Part shown: in pieces, positions 35,709 to 45,617 of the stretch | Layout: every line of letters begins with the position of its first letter | Position numbering within the stretch: position 1 is the first letter of the stretch | From: Microthyrium microscopicum | Lineage: Eukaryota > Ascomycota > Dothideomycetes > Microthyriales > Microthyriaceae | Assembly (NCBI GenBank): GCA_010405405.1 | Contig: MU004234.1 | Coordinates: 2,275,988-2,339,987 of the forward strand | Direction of reading: 5' to 3' | DNA: 64,000 bases | Made by a program: the position numbers and the translations under genes | The notes under the pieces: model-generated | The model's database searches: none | What the model was told of the DNA's origin: nothing | What the model saw: only the letters and a program-made list of their open reading frames with translations

Positions 35709-36881
35709 ATGACGAACTCAACAGACGACAACGACCCTGATGACAGCAAGTTCCTGGAGCATTTGATTGCTTTGAACATAGAAGACCAGCCGAAATACCC
35801 GGAAAGAATTTTGGATAAACTTCTCGCCAAGGTTCTGGAGCCGGAGACCAGGTTCAGAGACAGGTATGGAGACTTCATACTAGAGGACCAGGAAGGGATC
35901 AAACAATTGCTGCTGAGATGTTTGAGACAAGAGGTTTATGATCTCTTCGCAGAGTCTGGAGACATGCTGCGACGAAGAAGGTATGAGAAGATGCCCAAAG
36001 CTTGATACGAAATCTCATACACTCCTAGAGTATCGGACTTGGGAGGAGAGCTGCAATCGTCCACAGCAGCAATCTACCTCCATGCGATTCAACTGCCTAG
36101 CAGAATTCAGGAAGACGAAAACGAAGATGGCGTAGAGAAATCGTTACCTGAAAGCGAGTGCTGGTATGTTGGCCAAGGGAGCAATATACATGTCCGCGTA
36201 AATCGTCAGCATCGCGACTTTCGATATCGCAGAGAGAACCCGTCACTGCATTACTATGCCATGGATCGAAGTATCCATGATCAATTTGTTATTGTGGCGG
36301 TCCTGAATGAACCAACAAGACGGAGAGACTTGGTTCTTAATTTGCTTGAAATGTGGTGCGCATTGCTATTCAAAACGATCCAATTCCGGGACCTAGAGGA
36401 ATGGCTCGATGCCGACTTATACGATGTCAATTTGGACGAGGCAATTATCCCACTGAATGTTGCGCTCCCAATCGACCATGGTGATAGCGAAGCCAGCCTG
36501 AAGGCTTTCGACTCTCTCAGGGACAGCGACGAACCGCTGGCTAAGAACTATTACAAGGATTTGAAACGTGGACGGCTGCGGCCACGAGCGTCGACTCGGA
36601 GACGGTCCAGACAAACAACTCCGGTTGTCGAAAAAATGACAGCATCTCCAACTGAGGAGAAAAGAGACGCCGGAAACAGGCCCGAGGCTGAATCTGGTAG
36701 TGCCGCGCAGAGCAGCAACAATGACAGTGCTTTAGAAGCGGCTGGTGGTGAAGCCGCTGGAAGGGCGGATGGAGGTAATGACGTTGCAACCGGCGTAGTC
36801 ATAGGAGTCTTCAGTGTGGTTGCAACAGTGTGGATAAGGCGACTCCTGTGGAGTACATATGCTGGAGGACGAGAAGGATGA
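35709..36881 (+). CDS. GIY-YIG-like domain protein with C-terminal membrane anchor
   Basis: Exons 35709-35980 and 36029-36881, 374 aa, 48-nt intron. Residues 1-90 are an acidic helical region. The second exon opens with AAIYLHAI and, about 30 residues later, WYVGQGSNIHVRVNRQH and NPSLHYYAM. The pair IY...YVG with a following Arg is what a GIY-YIG nuclease core shows, and NPSLHY is a further block I associate with fungal members. About residues 280-345 are Ser/Arg- and Ala/Gly-rich and disordered. Near the end, ATGVVIGVFSVVATVWI is one hydrophobic helix followed by RRLLW, so the protein is probably tail-anchored with the domain in the cytosol. Catalytic activity is uncertain, because the expected Glu is not evident. 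The stop codon lies only 16 bp from that of the convergent amidohydrolase gene. Confidence 0.55.
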
Positions 36882-36897
36882 TACCCTTTTGTATTCT

Positions 36898-38020
36898 TTA
36901 ATGCTTCAAGCTTAATACTTCAACGGCATTTTTCCCCAACACCTTGATTGAGTCCTCATCTTTGAATCCTTCTTCAATGGCGTTGTAGTTGGTTTGAACG
37001 CTTACCCATTTCGTTTCTTCTCCCAGAGGTGGGAAGAATGGGTGGTCAGTTCCTATCTAAATCAGCCTTGCCGTCTTCAAGTCACAGTCATAACCTACCA
37101 AACATGACACGATCTGACGTTACCGCTTCTGTGGCCGCTTTCAGGCCAATCGCAGAATAAACCACAGCATCAAGATAGATATTCTTCTTCAAAATGTCCC
37201 AGACATTGAGACTCTTCCCTTCTCCTTTCCGAAAGCTGCCATCGTGTTCAATACAACTCTGTATTCTCCCCGCCAAAAATGGTAATGTTCCACCCGAATG
37301 GGCCAACAGCATCTTTAATTCGGGGAATCGGCCAAAAACACCACTCAGTATCATTCTCGTGACCGCAATCGTCGTCTCAAGCGGAAAGCCCAATGCCAAC
37401 GGCAAGACATGGCCATATTCTCCACTTCGAGGACCAAATACATCGTTCGGCAAGCCATAATGCGGATGTAAAAACACCATCGCCTCCGTCTCTTCTATCG
37501 CAGCCCATACTTCCTCAAACTTCTTATCGTCCGGTCCATCGCCCATACCCGTTGTCCCCATCACAACTCCCCGAGAATATTTTAGCGCTTTTAACCTCTT
37601 CACCTCTTCACAAATAGCGTCCACGCCCGCACGCATTGGCAAGACACCGAAGAAATATAGTCGTCCACCACTCTCCGCACACGTTTTCTCAAACCAATCA
37701 TTAACTTCCCGAGCCAGTCTTGTACCCTCTTCCGGATCACTGATGAAATCTAGCCAGGGATTCGCGAGTGATACCACGCTGGTGTTGATATCATGCGTAT
37801 CCATGAACTTGAGCTTTTCGCCAACATCCCAGTAAGCGGGACCAATTGGTCTGCCCGTAGCAACTTCATCGGGAAGTATTATGAGACGGGGTCCTAGGTC
37901 TGGGATATCGCGGATATAAGGGACTGTGGTGCGACTACGGAGGAGGGTGATGTATGGAGGAGGATACATGTGGGTGTGGATGTCGACGACTTCCGTCGCG
38001 CTGGATTGCGAGGGCGCCAT
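36898..38020 (-). CDS. ACMSD-like amidohydrolase (amidohydrolase_2 family)
   Basis: Complement of 36898-37052 and 37099-38020, 358 aa; the 46-nt intron joins VMFG to TDHPFFPP. The metal ligands are visible: HTH at residues 15-17, FLHPH in the middle, AHSGG, and the Asp in GTDHPF at the new junction, which supports the splice. This is the TIM-barrel family of 2-amino-3-carboxymuconate-6-semialdehyde decarboxylase and related non-oxidative aromatic decarboxylases (o-pyrocatechuate, gamma-resorcylate). The subgroup and hence the substrate cannot be settled; ring-cleavage or aromatic acid metabolism is likely. No signal peptide, so it is cytosolic. It is convergent with the GIY-YIG-like gene. Confidence 0.88.
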
Positions 38021-38358
38021 GATAGTTGTTGCGGATTATTGAAGATTTGCAGGTCCAAGGAGCGAGATGGATAAGAGAGATAGATAACTTTGGCGCCACG
38101 GGATCATCAAGCTTGTTTGTTATTTGCGGTTTTCAATGGAGCTCAACTGCAGCCCCGCATCACTTTCGTGATGGGCGATTTCAACTCTCCCGCTTCAGTC
38201 ACTGCACGTTTATGGCATAAGTAAAGGGTTTACTAATATTTCTATGATGCAGAAATGTTTTGATACTAATACAACTCGAGAAAAGGATATATATAAAAAG
38301 ATTACTCCTGACTATGTCCTGGAAACTGTCCTCTAGCAAGCTCGATTCAACCGACACA
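38021..38358. other. Intergenic, no gene seen
   Basis: Promoter of the amidohydrolase and 3' side of the Pro/Arg-rich protein gene. Nothing recognised. Confidence 0.5.
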
Positions 38359-39127
38359 CTAATGACCTCCACGATGCCCACCAGCGCCACCAGCAGGAGG
38401 TCCACCACCAGCCGGTCGACCTCCGCCTAGACTTCCACGCGGCGGCTCTGCGGGCCGTGGGTTATTGGGTCTTGGGTCGGGACGGGATGGCGGATTATTC
38501 GGGCGAGGATCTGGCCGTGATGGTGGATTGGGCCGTGGCTCAGGTCTCGGTTCAGGTCGTGAAGGGTAATTGGGACGTGGATCTGGTCCACGCGGGGGAG
38601 GATTATTAGGACGTGGGTCTGGTCCACGGGGTGGGCCACCTCTTTCACCATCTCGCCATCGTGGTTCTCGCCAATGACTTGGTTCGCGCCAGGAAGGCCC
38701 GCCTGTGGAGACTGGTATGATGATGGGGCCAAGATTGGGAATAGAAGGGGGAGAGATCCAACTAGGGATTGGAATGTTCTGCGAAAGAAGTCAGATCGGT
38801 CAGGTGCAGAAGAAGAGGAAACTTCTTACGACAGTGCAACGGCCACGGTCAATTCGATTTCGCTCCTCGAACTCGTCACGAGTTTCACTTCGAGCTGGAC
38901 CCGGGAAGCGACACTGGCATCGTTGGTCGTCGAGATCTAGGCGAGTATCATATTCGCCACGATACTCTCCTTCTAGGGTAGGCACAGGCCTGCATGGATT
39001 TTCATCGGGATAGATGTTCGCAAATGCGGCTGTACTATTCACATTTAGTCATATGACCATATAGATAGCATGTTGAGGCATACCTAAATCCAAGCACAGT
39101 AACAGTCAGAGACTTGGTAATATGCAT
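38359..39127 (-). CDS. Secreted Pro/Arg-repeat protein with Gly/His tail
   Basis: Complement of 38359-38778, 38830-39034 and 39084-39127, 222 aa; introns of 51 and 49 nt (branch TGACTAAA). Residues 1-20 form a signal peptide (MHITKSLTVTVLGF, then STAAFA) split by the first intron. The next ~65 residues are acidic with four cysteines (NPCRP, RCQCRF, GRC). From about residue 120 the chain consists of repeats of the type RPDPRPNNPP / RGPDPRPN, six or so in tandem, followed by a Gly-rich tail ending GGHRGGH. Other frames across the same DNA are open but lack this order. I know no family for it. Such repeats could bind wall polymers or other proteins; proline/arginine repeats also occur in antimicrobial peptides, a loose resemblance only. 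Confidence 0.7.
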
Positions 39128-40193
39128 CTTGGCCTTCGAACCAAAGGAGTGGTGGTTAAAGGATGTCTCAGGGAGTATGTAAGTCGTTGGTGACAAAGCA
39201 GATAGCGATATCTTTCACAGAAATTTCTGGGTTTGCTCAAACTTATATACGAATGACAATTCCCATGCCATCATAGCGATTCTAGATTCAATACAAGCAG
39301 ACACTCGCTGGCAATATAGCCTCGCAACCCTTTCTTGTTCCTCTCCACACCATGTCAACACGAGGTAGATCTATTTCCAGCAGCCTGGGCGACGTATGAA
39401 AATAGAGGCGAGTATCTATGCATTAGCCAAGATAAACGCTCAACTGAAATCAGCAAGTTGAAGTTTGATCGACAAGTTATAGTACATGATCTGCTATTGA
39501 ACGTCATGAACCGGCGTGTCTGCGGTCTTTTGATTAGATTTGAGAGGAAATGGAGTGTTACTGCTGATGACCCTCTCCACAACCATATGAGGGCTAATTT
39601 GGTGCGTGGTTCAAGGCGAACAATCTAAATGAACCCCAAGCGTTACTTGGTATCCTAGCAAAAGTAAGCCCCCAATTCGTACAGAAGTTCCCTTAAATCG
39701 CCAAGATTAGGTTAGATACTAAAGAGATGAGATTAATATCAGATCTTTAGTTGAAAGGCAACTGGGAAGCTTTTATATTCATGTTTGCGCATACTATGCA
39801 GGTAGTCAAGTCATAGGTATCTATAAGGCACTCATTTGATGCTCAGGTCACTGCCATGTTTACACGCCAAAGAGGTCGAATTTCGCATAGACAATCTTCC
39901 GATTGATGAAGGCCATGATTGAGCATAGACTTGGCTCTCACTTCTAGTATCAGAACTACAAAAGAACTACCAATCTCATGTGCCTTCGATGTCGATCTAG
40001 ATCCCGTATGACAACTTTATGATATTTGCCTGCTGCCCCTTTTTTTGGATGGCTTTAGCATATATTTCAGAGTAGAAAAGCACTCCTAAGATCTAAACTA
40101 CTCTCCAAGTCGCCAATTTGATAACTCAATCAGATTTAAATTTTGACCAATAGTCATTGAGCAGCAGGGGAACTATCCTACTCTACGTCCGCG
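39128..40193. other. Intergenic, no gene seen
   Basis: A 97-codon plus frame (39335-39628) has no motif. The stretch from 39,640 to 40,190 is AT-richer but shows no transposon feature. Confidence 0.5.
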
Positions 40194-42194
40194 TTATCTG
40201 AATGCAAAGACTTTATATCGTGGCTCTACCTCTGGCTCAACGGGCCAAGCCACATCGCCATTCACATAGCATTCGCCGATGATGAAGACCGCATGCTCAA
40301 TTGGCAGCTTTTCCGGCAGGTCTAATCCTGGAGATTCGCCTTGAATGGACTCACCAAAGACATCCGGAAGCGATACATTCTCCTCCTCTTGATCGTCACC
40401 AATATCGCTCTCATCATCGTCGTCTTCTGCATCATCTTTATTGTCGGAGAGATCTTCCGAATGTCGCATGTCTAAGAAGGCTTTTCTTATTTCTTGTTCC
40501 AGTTCTTTGGTACCAGAGACACCGGTTTTCCTAATCGCCAGTGATTTCATCGACCCGGCCAAAAAGACTATGCTGTCCCCAGCTTTGACGTTTCTGGGCG
40601 CCACGCCAACTCTACCTGACTCAGTGATAATAAGTCTTCTTCCAGCAAGAGCATTTGGTGTGCTATTTGGGAGCAAGTACCTATACATCATCGACTCAAT
40701 TCCATCGCTATCACCACCTACCAAGATAATCTGCTGTGATGCGCGATGTCGTATCCACCGTTCGAAGTCGACAAGAAAACGTATATGACTTGCCAAGTCA
40801 TCCTCCAATGGCACTGGCTCGATTTGTGGCATTACCTTGGCTAGTATATCAATCCACTCACTGGCAAGTTGCAGCGCCAGCTTCTCATGCTCTGCTTCTT
40901 TACCGCGCAGGCTAATATGTCTGTGCCGACCTTTGGAGTCTCCAGACCACCAGACACCTCCAGCGCTTCGATATAAAGCTTGCAGATCTTTCACTATCTG
41001 TTGATAAGTGACCTGAGCCCCTGGACTGATTGTGGAAGGTTGCGGCAATGGGAGGCTGATATCTCTGACCACATCTTTCTCGTAGCCAGCATAAGCTAGG
41101 ATGAGAGGGCCACTAAGAAAAGCATAGTGGCCAGCAGCTTTGATGATCTTTTGAGACATATAGTCATCTCGCTGCATAGGTCCCAGTCCTGAACCAGAGA
41201 CACTCCAATCTGGAGCCCACGAAGCCAAGCCTGGTCGACGCATGGATGGTTCCCTGTCGTCAAGATGTGGAAAATAGCTCTCGGGTCCAGAAGGTCCTAT
41301 GTTCTCAAATACATATCGAGAGAATTCTTCATAAATGGTCTCACATGTCTTGCGGTAATCAATTGGAACGTGGGCCAGCAATGCCTGGCGGTCCGAAGCG
41401 ACACCAACGAGCGAATAAACCATGTCTCGCGGGTCCGTAGCACCGAGTCCTCTTCGCGCGAGTATCAAAGAAAACATATTGTAGCCATGAACGTTTCGAC
41501 TGTTGTTCATGTCTTGCAGAACTTTTCGTCTGGAAGCATTAGCTCCAGGTATGGTCTGGACATCTGGAGCAAGCAGAATCGCACAAAGATCATTCCATCT
41601 AGCTCGGAGATGCCCAAATTGCACCCAAGGATCAGAGCTCAGTACGAGTTCTTGGAAAATCCACACTCGGCTGAACCAAGTATGCTGAAGGATCTCATCG
41701 CCTGCGAGTTCGATCTCGTGGGAGTCTGGGTCTTCGTTTACCTCACCACTGGTGTTTGACCGAGCAATTGCCAAAATCTTCTCAGCGGTGACAGTCAGGG
41801 GGCCCAGGTAAATAACGGTGTGGTGCGCAGTAGAGTAGATTTTGCCCATTAGGGAAACCTGAAAAGCTCGTTCATCAAGATTAGACTGGTCAATACACAG
41901 GCCGTCGGCCCATATGCGTAGAAGCCGTCTGGCATCTCGGAGATGGCGAAGAGCAGCGTCCAGGCTGGCGGTAATGTCGACCAGTTGGCCATGAATGGAG
42001 ATGCTGCCGCGTTGCCTTGCGTCACCCCAGACGTAAGATAGCGCAGTGTAGTGATCTATGATCTCACGATCGCATTCTGAGATGGAAGTGTGGAGGAGTG
42101 TTGCCTGTAGCTGTGCTTCATCTGAGGTAGCCGGTTCGAGAAGTAGCAGCCGTATAGAATCGGGCTTCGTCAGATTCTTGTATTGGAACGGCAT
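40194..42194 (-). CDS. HET-domain protein
   Basis: Single exon, 666 aa. The heterokaryon-incompatibility (HET) domain lies at about residues 48-195. It shows YTALSYVWGD, then LRHLRDARRLLRIWADGLCIDQ and RAFQVSLMGKIYSTAHHTVIYLG, and farther on WFSRVWIFQELVLS. HET domains are TIR-related in fold and trigger cell death when self/non-self recognition fails; in fungi the genes are numerous and often polymorphic. The C-terminal part has the usual GDSIVFLAGS block. Unusual is a run of about 30 mostly acidic residues near 571-605 (DDAEDDDDESDIGDD). It has no STAND or ankyrin domain, so it may act with a separate sensor. It begins 836 bp from the divergent tautomerase gene. Confidence 0.93.
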   Translation of the reverse strand: MPFQYKNLTKPDSIRLLLLEPATSDEAQLQATLLHTSISECDREIIDHYTALSYVWGDARQRGSISIHGQLVDITASLDAALRHLRDARRLLRIWADGLCIDQSNLDERAFQVSLMGKIYSTAHHTVIYLGPLTVTAEKILAIARSNTSGEVNEDPDSHEIELAGDEILQHTWFSRVWIFQELVLSSDPWVQFGHLRARWNDLCAILLAPDVQTIPGANASRRKVLQDMNNSRNVHGYNMFSLILARRGLGATDPRDMVYSLVGVASDRQALLAHVPIDYRKTCETIYEEFSRYVFENIGPSGPESYFPHLDDREPSMRRPGLASWAPDWSVSGSGLGPMQRDDYMSQKIIKAAGHYAFLSGPLILAYAGYEKDVVRDISLPLPQPSTISPGAQVTYQQIVKDLQALYRSAGGVWWSGDSKGRHRHISLRGKEAEHEKLALQLASEWIDILAKVMPQIEPVPLEDDLASHIRFLVDFERWIRHRASQQIILVGGDSDGIESMMYRYLLPNSTPNALAGRRLIITESGRVGVAPRNVKAGDSIVFLAGSMKSLAIRKTGVSGTKELEQEIRKAFLDMRHSEDLSDNKDDAEDDDDESDIGDDQEEENVSLPDVFGESIQGESPGLDLPEKLPIEHAVFIIGECYVNGDVAWPVEPEVEPRYKVFAFR

Positions 42195-43030
42195 TGTAAA
42201 CTCGTATAGTAGCTATCCGGATCAGGAAAATTGAAGAGAAAATGGCAGATGACTGTGTTAGAGAAGGTAAATTTAAGCCAAAGACAAATCCGCGGGTGGT
42301 GCTATCATAGCAGAGCCCAACGACCCACGTGGAGCACGGGTAGTAGCACTATTCTCAATGTACGAAAAATCATGCTCTAGATGATATCAGACCTTGACAT
42401 CTTGATAACATTGGAGCTGGAGAGACTGTAGTGATGACTGGGAGTCTGGAACCATGCAGCATCGACAGTTCCAGGGTCGTACTCGTGCCGCAATTGATCT
42501 CCATTGGCCTGACCAATCTTCGCGCTGGGCCCTTCAAAGCTACAAAGCTCCTCAATAATAGCCAAGACGCTCCAGGCTTACAAGACAACAAACTGGCAAT
42601 TCACCTTTTCGTGAGATGGCTCAGGACGGTGTAGATCATAAGAAACCTACCTTATTTCAAGATCGAAAGTCCATCTCGCCATCCATGTGTTCCTTGGTCC
42701 CCAAAATGTGATGACTACATATTGGTAAAGCTATTCGGTATGTAGAAAAGGTTGTTTATGCTGACATTTGCTTTAATGGGGAATTTTGAATGGTGCTGTG
42801 GTTGTACTGCAGTAAGCTGATGGAAACCTTTCGTACAAGGCGGTAGTACTCGATCAGTAATCTGGCATAAACATTCATATACGCAGATCCTGGCCATATT
42901 GGTGTTCAGGTCTATCTCCGAGTAATATGCTCTTGTATAAAAGACTGGAAGGGTCTGCTTAAATATTACATCCAGTCATATCACTTACTTGCCTTATTGC
43001 ACTGTACTTGTCTTCTATCAACTGTTCAAT
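42195..43030. other. Divergent promoter region
   Basis: Between HET (minus) and tautomerase-fold (plus) genes; small frames only. Confidence 0.5.
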
Positions 43031-43535
43031 ATGCCTTTATGGAGAATCTTTTCTAACCCTGCAACTTTCTCGGCTCAACAGCGCGAGGGCCTTGCCAAAG
43101 CTATTACTGGACTTTACACTAGTCCGAGATTGGGGCTTCCAGCGTTCTACGTCAATGTTATCTTTGTAGACGTTCCAGACACCGGAATTTGGATTGGCGG
43201 AGAGAAGAAAACGAACTTTGTGCGCATTGTTGCGGAACAAATCGCTCGACAAATGCCAGATCCAAGCACACCAGAAGGATTGGCATACCATAGAGCTTGG
43301 CTGGATACAATCAACGAGGTATTCTTAAGGCGCTTCTATTGAACTGAACCCTACTGACAAACCATAGGCTTTGAAACCCTGGATCTTAGACCGATCTGAG
43401 ATTGAATGGGAATTCCATATTGCTGAGACTCCAAGGTCTTTGTGGAGAGTGCAAGGAATTGAACCACCTCCATCTCATTCCGAGGCTGAGAAGAAATGGA
43501 TGTCTGAGAATGTGGCAGCGCCATATAAACTTTGA
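43031..43535 (+). CDS. Tautomerase-fold protein (cis-CaaD-like, tautomerase_3)
   Basis: Exons 43031-43318 and 43368-43535, 151 aa, 49-nt intron. Met is followed by Pro (MPLWRIF), so the catalytic N-terminal proline of the tautomerase superfamily would be exposed after Met removal. Further blocks are AITGLYTSPRLGLPAFYVNVIF, IWIGGEKKTNFVRI and a C-terminal WEFHIAETPRSLWRVQG. The length fits the family of cis-3-chloroacrylic acid dehalogenase-like proteins, common in fungi with unknown natural substrate. Small and soluble. It may be a minor metabolic enzyme unrelated to its neighbours. Confidence 0.85.
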
Positions 43536-43658
43536 GTACCCAACGACGCCACAAGCATGAAATGAAAACACGTGGCAATGTTGATGGCGATTGGCGACAG
43601 AGTCGTATATGTAATCATAGTTATTCAAGACAATAAGAGCAGATGTATAGCATGTTAT

Positions 43659-45364
43659 CTATTCATTCAGCTTTATCTTAGAGGAAATTTGATCTTCTAG
43701 ACGGATGAGACACTCGATGTCGGATTTGGCAGTGTCAACTGAGTGATCCTGATATATTCGCAAGAGCTGGAGTGCTTGCATTGCATCTTCCGGACTTGGA
43801 ACGATAACAGAGTTATCTTCCTCTTTACCTGGGGGCTTTTCAGGGTCTCGATCGACATGATAGGTGATGATGTCTTCGATGTCAATTGTTGGATCTTCGC
43901 CAACATCTAAAACTTGTTAGTTCAGATGCATGATTAAAATTTTCTACTTTCCACAGCAGCACACGTACGACCCAAAGCTCCTTGATTCAATCGGTTTGCC
44001 CTTGATTAAGGCCGTTTTGGTAGAAAAGAGATCAAGAACACATCAGGAGCCAAAAAGTCAGAAGTGATCTTATGTGGTCAAGCCTTACCTGGTATGTTAT
44101 CCTCGCCATCAAACCTTTTGTAGATTTGAAGCTCTCCTTGAACACCTTCCAAGTCTTGGAGCTGAGAGTAAAGCAATTGAAGCTCATGTTCCAGATTTAT
44201 ATCTGATGAAGAATTCAGGGGCTCGTGAGAATGCAGAAGTCCCCCGAATTGGCGACCAATTGACGAGTTGGACAGCTCATAATGCCATGCCTGGCAAGCC
44301 CATCGTATTGCATGATAAATAGTAACTTCGTGGAATATCTTGGAGGATTGTTTGGCGTGATCAATCATGTGCATAAACCAAAACTTCCGGTAAAAAAGCT
44401 TCAGGTGCTGGGAAATGTTATGACCAAATGTTGACGAGTTTACTGTAAGAGCTGGCAAGTAGATAACTTTCACATTTTCCGGTGGGGATGCGGATTCGAA
44501 ATCGTTGTAAGCATCCAGATTCGACAGGAGTAGAAGTACACGCTTTTGCTCTCCTATCCATAGGTAAAACGCTTGAAGCCAGTCTGCCATCAAACTTGAC
44601 GACATCCACGCAGTGATATTTGATCGCCATCGAAACCCTAGAGCCTCGCAGTTGACATGTCTGATAGAAAGGGGAGCTTTTGCAAGCCCGATAGTCCATA
44701 AAGGGAACCGAAGGCTTCCATCAGCGTTGCAACAAAAAACAATCGCAATTCTGGAGTCTTGGCTGATTCTATGCTGCTCTTCCGTTCTAAAGGTTTCCAC
44801 GGCCCGTGGTTTCTGCCAATATAGATTTGTGATGTGAACACCAAACACGTCCTCGTCCCTATATTCTTTCCAAATCTTCTTCGCTTCTGTAAAACCTGCG
44901 CCAGAGTGAGGTGTGCTACTCTGACTTGGTGCTTGCTGCTTGCGGCGGAGCCGATATCGTCTTTTGAAATTTGACAACCAGCCTGAGCTAAACTCGGGTT
45001 TCACAAGATGTTGATATGTCTGGATTCGAGGCCAAACTTCCCTAGCCTTTTCAATGATATCGTCGCCTGTAGCATCTAGTTGTTCAGCCTGTCGATACCA
45101 ATCGTAGAGAATATCCTCAAGAATAGGCCAGTGAGCATTTCGCTGTCGAAACGATGAGGATCCCACAGTGGCTGTATTGTCTAGGTGTAGGTATCGGTTT
45201 CCCAGTGTTTCTGAGATTGTAGATTGACTCAGTTTGTGGCCATATTGGCTCTCAAACCAATCTATCACTTCGGTCTGTCGCGGCTTTGAGCCTTGCTCTT
45301 CTTGATCTTTGTACCATTTTCGAATGGCTTTTCGTTCTTGGTCAGAAATGGCTCGGCGTGGCAT
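43659..45364 (-). CDS. Domesticated CENP-B/Abp1-like pogo transposase derivative
   Basis: Complement of 43659-43906 and 44089-45364, 507 aa; a 182-nt intron joins NIPD to VGEDPTID. The N-terminus MPRRAISDQERKAIRKWY, then YGHKLSQSTISETLGNRYLHLD, is the first helix-turn-helix, and EFSSGWLSNFKRRYRL closes the second, as in fission-yeast Abp1/Cbh and human CENP-B. The central region has the pogo DDE layout (CNADGSLRFPLWTIGLAKAP, ITAWMSSSLMADWL, VLLLLSN), but the acidic catalytic positions are gone: NLYW where a D is expected, SNLD for DN, and GHNISQHLK for QPLD. The C-terminus has the usual acidic tail and a leucine-rich helix (ALQLLRIY). It is probably a DNA-binding protein without transposition activity, acting in the nucleus. 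It is divergent from the NLR gene across 253 bp. Confidence 0.8.
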
Positions 45365-45617
45365 AGCAATTCATCACGCGGATTCGCGCCATAATAACAT
45401 TATGCATCATACGATGAGGTGGAGTCAGTGCGATTACAACCCCAGTATCGTTATATCGAGTTGTCACATCGCGCCACCAACTTGATCCTCCGGACCCGAC
45501 TGAAACTTTTGAGATTATATGAACTCAGCCACGCAGGGCCTCACTGCTATAGCAATGGAACCTAGTTTTTAGACTTGTTTGGCAACGGCCACTAGATGCT
45601 GTAGGTCTTGTAGCGCC
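45365..45617. promoter_or_regulatory. Short shared promoter between CENP-B-like and NLR genes
   Basis: Only 253 bp separate the two start codons (45364 minus, 45618 plus), so regulatory sequence must be shared. No known motif identified. Confidence 0.6.

Noticed and set aside
38427-38732. 101-codon His/Pro-rich minus frame
   Set aside because: It is a shifted frame of the spliced Pro/Arg-repeat protein, whose signal peptide, splice sites and regular repeats are in the other frame.
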